Shown: one piece after another, positions 58,552-64,000 of the stretch | How positions within the stretch are numbered: position 1 is the stretch's first letter | Layout: each line of letters opens with the position of its first letter | NCBI GenBank assembly: GCA_963799815.1 | Contig: CAWCYG010000006.1 | Span: 124,001 to 188,000, forward strand | From: JBDTSW01 sp963799815 | GTDB lineage: Bacteria; Actinomycetota; Thermoleophilia; Solirubrobacterales; 70-9 | DNA length: 64,000 nt | Direction: 5' to 3' | Made by a program: the position numbers and the translations under genes | The notes under the pieces: generated by a model | Databases searched by the model: none | What the model was told of the DNA's origin: nothing | Seen by the model: the letters and a program-made list of their open reading frames with translations, nothing else

Positions 58552-59610
58552 TCAATCCATGGCGAGGGGCCCCTCGGTCTCCGCATTCAGGAATTGCGAA
58601 ACGAACTCGTTGTCGGACTCGAAGAGCTCGTCGGAGGGGCCCGACTCGACGATCTTGCCCTTCCACAGCACCGCGATGAAGTCGGCGATGCGCCGGGCGG
58701 TCCCAAGGTCGTGGCTGATCACCATGTAGCAGCCGCCGTTCTCCTCGTGGATCTCGCGAATCAGCTCGCACAAGAGGGCGGTGCGAACCGGGTCGAGGCC
58801 CGAGTCCGGCTCGTCGAACATGACGATCGCGGGGTCGAGGACCAGCGCCCGGGCGAAGCCCGCTCGCTTGCGCATGCCGCCCGAGAGCTCGTTCGGCATC
58901 TTGCTGGTCGCTTCAGCCAGCCCGACCTCGCGCAGACGCCGGTTCACGATCTCCCCGATCTCCTCCTCGCCCTTGTCGGTGTGCTGGCGCAGGGGGAAGG
59001 CGACGTTGTCGTAGATGTCCATGGAGCCGAACAGCGCTCCGTCCTGAAACAGCAGGCCGAACTTCTTGCGCATCTCGAAGAGCTCGTCATCCGACATCGA
59101 GGGAACGGACTCGCCATGCACGAGCAGGTCGCCCGAGTCCGGGTAAAGCAGCCCGACGATGTGCTTGATGAGCACGCTCTTACCGGTCCCCGATGGGCCC
59201 AGGACCATCGAGATCTGATCGTCCGGGAGGCCGACGTTGAGGCCGTTCAGGATCCGCATGCGGCCGAACTGCTTGACGACGTCGATCACCTCGATCGCGT
59301 CCTCGCCGCCGTGGTCACGCTTCTCCCCGGTGTGCCACCGGTACGGGTTTGACTCGTCCGAAGGAACGCCTGGAAGCACGTAATCCTGGTGCAGCGAACC
59401 AAGCTCCGGTGCCGGCTCCACGTATTCGTCCTCGCCGCCGCGATCCGAGCCGTACGGCTCGCTCGCGCGTGAGTCCGGGTAGTCGTCGTGACCCGGGTCC
59501 GCATAGTCGTCGCGGTCGTACGGCGTCCCCCCCGGCTCTTGCCCGGGGTCAGGCTGCGTCTCCGCCTCGTGCGGCTCGCGCTCGGTTCGGTTCTCGTCTG
59601 CCACTTCCAT
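58552..59610 (-). CDS. MlaF/Mkl-type ABC ATPase with long acidic N-terminal extension
   Basis: The protein has 352 residues, about 80-100 more than typical MlaF. The ATPase runs from about residue 105: Walker A GPSGTGKSVL, signature LSGGMRKRAGFAR, Walker B IVMFDEPDSGLD, H-loop MVISHDLGTARRI. DSDNEFVSQFLNAETEGPL at the end is characteristic of the Mkl/MlaF group. The N-terminal 95 residues are acidic and rich in Asp, Tyr, Pro and Gly (YDRDDYADPGHDDYPDSRAS). With two MlaE permeases just upstream it should drive lipid transport across the membrane. Confidence 0.9.
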   Translation of the reverse strand: MEVADENRTEREPHEAETQPDPGQEPGGTPYDRDDYADPGHDDYPDSRASEPYGSDRGGEDEYVEPAPELGSLHQDYVLPGVPSDESNPYRWHTGEKRDHGGEDAIEVIDVVKQFGRMRILNGLNVGLPDDQISMVLGPSGTGKSVLIKHIVGLLYPDSGDLLVHGESVPSMSDDELFEMRKKFGLLFQDGALFGSMDIYDNVAFPLRQHTDKGEEEIGEIVNRRLREVGLAEATSKMPNELSGGMRKRAGFARALVLDPAIVMFDEPDSGLDPVRTALLCELIREIHEENGGCYMVISHDLGTARRIADFIAVLWKGKIVESGPSDELFESDNEFVSQFLNAETEGPLAMD

Positions 59611-59646
59611 TCCTCGTTTCCGTGAGGTGCCCCGACCGGGGCACGG

Positions 59647-60441
59647 TCAGCCTCCGATGGGCGCCCTCGGGTTGGCGCCCCAGAAGACCAGCGTTCCCAT
59701 CATCCCGATGATGTGGACCAAGACGATGTTCAGCACCATCGACTTCGCCGTGGCCGTACCCACGCCGACGGGCCCGCCAGACGCGTTGTAACCGTAGTAG
59801 CACCCCACCAGCACGATCGCCGTCGCCATCACCATCCCCTTGATCAGGCTGAATATGAGATCGGGTGGGTTCTGAAACATCCAGAAGATCAGGAAGTAGC
59901 CGCCCGAGGAGACCTCGCCCACCTGCTCGACGACCGCGAGGTAGGAAGCGAAGTAGCCGACGCCGATGCCGGCCAGGTAGATGAACGGGAGCGTGAGCCA
60001 GGCGCCAAGAAGGCGCGTTGCGCAGAGGTAGATCATCGGCTGCACGCCCATCACCTCGAGCGCGTCGATCTCGTCTGAGATGCGCATCGAGCCGAGCTCG
60101 GCGACGATCCCGGTGCCCACCTTCGCGGCCATCATGTAGCCGAAGGCGTACGGGATCACCTCGCGCAGGTCACACCAAGCAGCGAAGACGCCCGCGTTGG
60201 AGGGCGCGCCGACGGACCTCGAGAAGTAGGCGCCCTCGATCCCGCACTGCAGCCCGAGGATGAAGGTGAGGCCCCAGATCACGATCGCCGAGCCGAGGAT
60301 CAGGATCCCAGCCTGCCGCAGCGCCTCGCCGAAGAAGTGGAAGACGCGCCCGTTGAAGACAAGAATCATCGTGCGCCCGGAAAAGCGCGCGATCAGACCG
60401 AGCGAATCGAGCCAATCCCGAGGCACGGCCAGCCAACCCAT
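59647..60441 (-). CDS. MlaE/YrbE-type lipid ABC permease
   Basis: The protein has 264 residues from ATG 60441, with GAGGGG about eight bases upstream; an in-frame GTG at 60450 is possible. Five or six helices and the MlaE signature GYMMAAKVGTGIVAELGSMR, then ISDEIDALEVMGVQPMIYLC, identify it. The helix ASYLAVVEQVGEVSSGGYFL precedes VLVGCYYGYNASGGPVGVGT, the conserved coupling region. It forms a heterodimer with the next permease. A 7-base-stem hairpin (60458-60474) sits in the gap to that gene. Confidence 0.9.
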   Translation of the reverse strand: MGWLAVPRDWLDSLGLIARFSGRTMILVFNGRVFHFFGEALRQAGILILGSAIVIWGLTFILGLQCGIEGAYFSRSVGAPSNAGVFAAWCDLREVIPYAFGYMMAAKVGTGIVAELGSMRISDEIDALEVMGVQPMIYLCATRLLGAWLTLPFIYLAGIGVGYFASYLAVVEQVGEVSSGGYFLIFWMFQNPPDLIFSLIKGMVMATAIVLVGCYYGYNASGGPVGVGTATAKSMVLNIVLVHIIGMMGTLVFWGANPRAPIGG

Positions 60442-60502
60442 TACTTGCACCCCTCGCGGACGCCTACGGCGTCCTTGCATGCTGCTTGCGGAACGAAGTT
60501 CC

Positions 60503-61309
60503 TCATTTAATGACCGATATTTCAGGGTGCGTCGCCAAAAGGGTTTGGGTGAACACGTAGTTGAAGGCGAACACGCCCAGGAAGGCGATCACGACGGCTT
60601 CGTTTACGGCACGGCCCACCCCCTCAGCGCCTCCGGACGCATTCATCCCCTTGTATGAGCAGACGACGGCGATGATCGCCCCGAACATCGTGCATTTGAG
60701 GATCGAGCCCCAGAGGTCGGTCACGGAGGCGTTGTTGAACAGCGTTGCGAAGAAGCCTCCGAGGGGCTGGCCGTAGGCGATCTCGGCGAAGAGGCCGCCG
60801 GAGATGCCGAACAGCAGCGCGTAGATGTCCATCAAGCCGGTGATCAGCATCAGGGAGAGAAAGCGCGGCACGACGAGGTTCTTGATCGGGTCGACGCCCA
60901 GGACCTGGAGGGCGTCGAGCTCCTCGCGGATCTTTCGCGCGCCGAGATCCGCCGTGATCGCCGTGCCGGCGACGCCGGCGACCACCACGGCGGTCACGAA
61001 GGGCGCGAACTCGCGCACCGACGCCAGAATGAAGAAGCCGCCGAGACGATCAAGCGCACCGAACAGGGAGAGGAAGTTGGCCGCCTGCAGGCCGGGCGCG
61101 CCGAAGCCGAAGGCGATCGTCGAGATCATCATCGGAAACCAGCAGAGCTGGAGGGCGAAGAGGAACTGGCTGATGAACTCGCCGCCGTATGGGTATGGCG
61201 GCCGCACTGTGGCCGTAATCGTCTTGCCGGTCAGGATCATCATGTTCCCGACCTCCTCGAACATCGATTTGGCCGGCAGGAACGCCCTGTCCGCGACTGA
61301 TCTGACCAT
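60503..61309 (-). CDS. MlaE/YrbE-type lipid ABC permease, first of pair
   Basis: The protein has 268 residues from ATG 61309, with GGGAGAG about six bases upstream. Signature stretches are AGVAGTAITADLGARKIREE, LDALQVLGVDPIKNLVVPRF, ALLFGISGGLFAEIAYGQPL and VVCSYKGMNASGGAEGVGRA. A longer frame reaching to 61528 has a non-conserved basic leader and is rejected. It heads the minus-strand unit permease-permease-ATPase. In mycobacteria this order is yrbEA-yrbEB followed by six mce genes; here no mce genes follow. Confidence 0.9.
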   Translation of the reverse strand: MVRSVADRAFLPAKSMFEEVGNMMILTGKTITATVRPPYPYGGEFISQFLFALQLCWFPMMISTIAFGFGAPGLQAANFLSLFGALDRLGGFFILASVREFAPFVTAVVVAGVAGTAITADLGARKIREELDALQVLGVDPIKNLVVPRFLSLMLITGLMDIYALLFGISGGLFAEIAYGQPLGGFFATLFNNASVTDLWGSILKCTMFGAIIAVVCSYKGMNASGGAEGVGRAVNEAVVIAFLGVFAFNYVFTQTLLATHPEISVIK

Positions 61310-61477
61310 TTCTCTCCCGCCCACGAGGCTCCGAGCCACGGGGACTGGGCACAGCGTATTCCATGGGATAGGCCGCCGCCACCGACAACTGTTGTGCTCG
61401 TGTTGAGGCCAAAAACCGCCGCTAGGCCGCGATAAAACCGGCCTCGGGACCCGGCGGATCGTGCGCGCGGCGATGGT

Positions 61478-62188
61478 ATGTTCCCCCCCGCCTTGGGGCA
61501 AAGAGGCAAAAGCGCCCACCCGTCGCAACCGCGGGGCGCCCGAGCGACATTCGCAATCGCCCTGGCCCTGAGCGGCGTCGTGGCGCTGTCAGCATGCGGC
61601 GGGTCGAGCGGCGAACGCCAAGACGCGGACGAGCCCGAGGGCGACTTCCCCGTGGAGGTGGCGGCGGCCCGGTTCCCGACTCGCCAGCGACTGGCGCAGA
61701 CAAGTGATCTCGAGATCGCGATCGAGAACATCGGCCCCGAGCAGATCCCCGATCTCGCGGTGACCATCTGCGTCGATTCCTGCGATGCCGATGGTCCCTT
61801 CTCGCTGCGCTCCGATCAGCCCGGACTCGCGAACCCGAACCGTCCCGTCTGGATCCTCGAGCAGGACTACCCGAAGCTGACAACGCCCGCCACCGATCGC
61901 AACGAGATCGACGATGCCCCGACGGCGGGTGCCGAGGCCGCCCAGACCAACACCTTCTCGTTCGGATCGGTTGCGCCTAACGGCAGCGTCCAGGCCGTCT
62001 GGCGGGTGACGCCGGTACAGGCGGGCACCTACACCCTTCACTACGAGATCGCCGCGGGGCTCACCGGCAACGCCAAGGCCGTCACCGCCGACGGCAGCAC
62101 CCCAGAGGGATCGTTCGTGGTCACGATCACCGACAAGCCGCCGCAGGCCAGGGTGAAGCCGAACGGCGACGTCGTGATCGAGGAGTGA
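61478..62188 (+). CDS. Probable secreted lipoprotein, unknown
   Basis: The protein has up to 236 residues. A basic stretch and hydrophobic helix (ATFAIALALSGVVALSAC) end in lipobox LSAC-GG, so it is a lipoprotein. The mature part has a beta-sandwich-like pattern: FPTRQRLAQTSDLEIAIENI, then PDLAVTICVDSCDADGPFSL and VWRVTPVQAGTYTLHYEIAA, ending FVVTITDKPPQARVKPNGDV. I recognise no family. The ATG at 61478 lies in a TATGTT sequence; TTG 61493 is another possible start. It is divergent from the permease gene (168-base gap). Confidence 0.7.
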   Translation: MFPPALGQRGKSAHPSQPRGARATFAIALALSGVVALSACGGSSGERQDADEPEGDFPVEVAAARFPTRQRLAQTSDLEIAIENIGPEQIPDLAVTICVDSCDADGPFSLRSDQPGLANPNRPVWILEQDYPKLTTPATDRNEIDDAPTAGAEAAQTNTFSFGSVAPNGSVQAVWRVTPVQAGTYTLHYEIAAGLTGNAKAVTADGSTPEGSFVVTITDKPPQARVKPNGDVVIEE

Positions 62189-62241
62189 CCGCGCCCGCCC
62201 TGTTTAGGCTCCGCTGAGCGGCGGGCACTAGCCTTCGAGCG

Positions 62242-63456
62242 ATGGCAGGCCCGCTCTCCTCAAGGACCCCTGCGCGCGCCCGCGCCCTGGGCGCGACGTC
62301 CCTGGGTGCGCTCGCCCTCGCTGGGTGCGGGGGTGATGACACGAGCTCTGGTCCCGTCAAGGTTGAGAAGGAGGGGGCCGCGCCCTCGGGCGAGGGCGGT
62401 GTCGAGCTCACCGAGATCGGCACCTTCGAGCAGCCGCTGTATGTGACCCAGCCACCCGCCGGCGACGACGCGCTCTACGTCGTCGAGCAGACCGGAAGGG
62501 TCATGCGGGTGCCCGGTGACGGCGGCGAGCCCGAGGTTTTCCTTGACCTCTCGGACGAGGTCACGGTGGACGCTGAGCAGGGGCTCCTATCGATCGCCTT
62601 CGCACCCGACTACGAGCAATCCGGGGTCGTCTACGCCTCATACACGGACAGCGCCGGTGACTCCCGCGTGACCGAGTATCGAGCCGACGACGGCACCGTC
62701 GATCCCGCGAGCGCCCGGGATTTCTTCTTCATCGACGATCGCTACGCGAACCACAACGGGGGCCTGCTCCTGTTCGGTCCTGATGGCAATCTCTACCTCG
62801 GGATGGGCGACGGCGGGGCCAAGGAGGACCCGGACCGAAACGGACAGGACCTCTCCACGCCGCTCGGCAAGATGCTGCGCTTCGCGCCCACGCCCGACGC
62901 CGACGAGCCCTACGAGATCCCCGCCGACAACCCGTTCGCCGACGATCCGAACGCGGTGCCCGAGATCTACTCCTACGGCCTCCGAAACCCGTGGCGCTTC
63001 TCCTTCGATCGCGACAACGGCGACGTTTGGATCGGCGACGTGGGGCAGTACGAGGTGGAGGAGGTCGACGGCGTCACCGGCGACGAGCTGTCCGGTGCGA
63101 ACTTCGGCTGGTCCGCCTACGAGGGCAGCGTCCGCTTCAACGAAGATCAGGATGCCCCCCGCCACATCCCGCCCGTGCTCGAGTACACCCAGGACGAAGG
63201 CGGGTGCTCTGTGACGGGCGGCTACGTGGTCCGCGACCGCGCCCTGGAGAGCCTCTACGGCCGCTATCTCTACGGCGACTTCTGCGCCGGGGAGCTGCGC
63301 AGCTTCACCGCGCGGCCCGGCCGTCCGGCGACCGACGACACCGCGGTCGGCCTCAATGTCTCGGAGCTCAGCTCGTTCGGCGAAGACCGGGAGGGACACC
63401 TCTACGCGACCTCGCTCTCAGGCCCCGTCTACAGGCTGGATCCAGCGTCCGAATGA
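62242..63456 (+). CDS. PQQ-type sugar/sorbosone dehydrogenase-like lipoprotein
   Basis: The protein has 404 residues. A lipoprotein signal ends LAGC-GG. The domain is a six-bladed glucose/sorbosone dehydrogenase (GSDH) fold: LYVVEQTGRVMRVPGDGG, YANHNGGLLLFGPDGNLYLG, MGDGGAKEDPDRNGQD, YSYGLRNPWRFSFDRDNG and VTGGYVVRDRALESLYGRYL. These proteins oxidise sugars with PQQ, though many family members have no proven activity. Two conserved cysteines (EGGCSV and DFCAGE) may form a disulfide. Its TGA overlaps the next start by ATGA. Confidence 0.88.
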   Translation: MAGPLSSRTPARARALGATSLGALALAGCGGDDTSSGPVKVEKEGAAPSGEGGVELTEIGTFEQPLYVTQPPAGDDALYVVEQTGRVMRVPGDGGEPEVFLDLSDEVTVDAEQGLLSIAFAPDYEQSGVVYASYTDSAGDSRVTEYRADDGTVDPASARDFFFIDDRYANHNGGLLLFGPDGNLYLGMGDGGAKEDPDRNGQDLSTPLGKMLRFAPTPDADEPYEIPADNPFADDPNAVPEIYSYGLRNPWRFSFDRDNGDVWIGDVGQYEVEEVDGVTGDELSGANFGWSAYEGSVRFNEDQDAPRHIPPVLEYTQDEGGCSVTGGYVVRDRALESLYGRYLYGDFCAGELRSFTARPGRPATDDTAVGLNVSELSSFGEDREGHLYATSLSGPVYRLDPASE

Positions 63457-64000
63457 GCAACCCGGCCGATCGAGGCGAGATGGCGGGTACGCGGGATGCG
63501 TTGGCATCGGCGGCGGCTCTCGCAGCGCTTGTGGCGGTCGTTCTGATGGCAACGGCCGGGAGCACCACCGCGGCAGCCCGGGGGCCGGCCTTCGAGCTCG
63601 ACGACATCGGCAACTTCAACTCGCCGGTCTACATCGACAATGCGCCCGGCGCCGAAGGGCTGCTCTTCGTTGTCGAGCGCCAGGGAAAGATCCGGGTGCT
63701 GAAGAACGGCGTCAAAAAGGCCAAGCCCTTCCTCAACATCAAGGATCTCGTTCGCTCGGGCGGCGAAGAGGGCCTGCTCTCGCTCGCCTTCCACCCCGAT
63801 TACGACACGAACCGTCGCTTCTACGTCTACTACGTGAACAACAACGGCGACATCCGCATCGATCAGTTCAAGCGCAAGCAGACGACGGCGAACAAGGCAT
63901 CGCTCGACTCGCGCAAGAAGGTGATCACGATCGAACACGACCAGGCCGACAACCACAATGGCGGTCAGCTCCAGTTCGGGCCCGGCGGGTTCCTCTATGC
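63453..64000 (+). CDS. Second sugar/sorbosone dehydrogenase-like protein (3' end outside window)
   Basis: The frame starts at ATG 63453 and runs to the window edge (about 182 residues). A signal peptide (ALASAAALAALVAVVLMATA) replaces the lipobox of the previous protein. GLLFVVERQGKIRVLKNGVK, EEGLLSLAFHPDYDTNRRFY and ADNHNGGQLQFGPGGFLY match the GSDH fold. It is a paralogue of the previous gene (shared blade motifs LLSLAF/IAFAPDY and NHNGG). Coupled translation (ATGA) suggests joint function. Confidence 0.88.
   Translation, partial: MSNPADRGEMAGTRDALASAAALAALVAVVLMATAGSTTAAARGPAFELDDIGNFNSPVYIDNAPGAEGLLFVVERQGKIRVLKNGVKKAKPFLNIKDLVRSGGEEGLLSLAFHPDYDTNRRFYVYYVNNNGDIRIDQFKRKQTTANKASLDSRKKVITIEHDQADNHNGGQLQFGPGGFLY

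Noticed and set aside
1..64000. CRISPR array, insertion sequence, prophage or integrated element
   Set aside because: No spaced direct-repeat array, transposase, integrase, phage structural gene or tRNA-linked attachment site was found on reading both strands.

Overview
The window reads as chromosomal DNA of a high-GC actinobacterium, most likely class Thermoleophilia (Solirubrobacterales-like). This is an inference from gene content: an actinobacterial IHF-like protein, an InhA-type enoyl-ACP reductase beside a MaoC dehydratase, an F420/luciferase-like oxidoreductase, mycobacterial-style YrbE/MlaE permeases and a CtpE-like P-type ATPase. There is no rRNA gene to confirm it. Nearly all of the window is coding, often with ATGA/GTGA/TTGA stop-start overlaps. 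I saw no tRNA, rRNA, CRISPR array, insertion sequence or prophage.

Layout. 1-2.4 kb: end of a short-chain dehydrogenase, an FHA-HTH protein, and a pilin-like/Vps62-like protein separated from it by two repeated hairpins. 2.4-7.6 kb: a LapA-type protein, the three-gene proton-translocating transhydrogenase pntAA-pntAB-pntB, and a Ser/Thr kinase with a beta-propeller sensor. 7.6-14.5 kb: SDR and luciferase-like oxidoreductase, PPK2, and a P-type ATPase translationally coupled to pyruvate kinase. 14.5-19.9 kb: an ATP-grasp enzyme coupled to a crotonase, a winged-helix regulator with a membrane protein behind a promoter carrying two palindromes, an ATP-dependent DNA ligase and a CapA-like protein. 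19.9-28.1 kb: acyl-CoA dehydrogenase, a subtilase followed by a small protein resembling the subtilase propeptide, a DUF4126 protein, thiolase, rhodanese, a coiled-coil membrane protein, a 48-residue four-cysteine protein missed by length cut-offs, and a GGDEF/HD-GYP gene split by an apparent frameshift.

28.1-35.7 kb is a type II fatty-acid synthesis operon on the minus strand: fabD-fabH-fabG-acpP-fabF-carboxyltransferase-SGNH hydrolase-MaoC dehydratase-fabI. It begins behind a palindrome at the fabD start. 35.8-39.6 kb holds a NarL-type two-component system divergent from amt-glnK; this PII protein lacks the usual T-loop tyrosine. 39.7-46.2 kb: SnoaL-like protein, metallophosphoesterase, a membrane-anchored GMC oxidoreductase, and a MoxR/CoxE pair. 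46.3-48.9 kb: a TPP riboswitch and the thiamine-precursor ABC transporter it should control.

48.9-53.4 kb: AlkA-like glycosylase, a GNAT-like protein divergent from an alpha-oxoamine synthase (KBL/AONS/SPT family), and an mIHF-like nucleoid protein with a long leader and a strong terminator. 53.4-61.3 kb (minus strand): two uncharacterised proteins, a free-standing B3/B4 domain, a redoxin-like protein, an MMPL/RND exporter, and MlaF-MlaE-MlaE without any MCE protein in the window. 61.5-64 kb: a lipoprotein and two tandem sugar/sorbosone dehydrogenase-like proteins, the second cut by the window edge.

The least ordinary items are the subtilase with a detached propeptide-like protein, the Tad-pilin/Vps62 fusion, the paired palindromes around the 17.6 kb promoter, the PII protein without Tyr51, the frameshifted GGDEF/HD-GYP gene and the GNAT/oxoamine-synthase pair. 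All family assignments are from reading the translated sequence without database searches.
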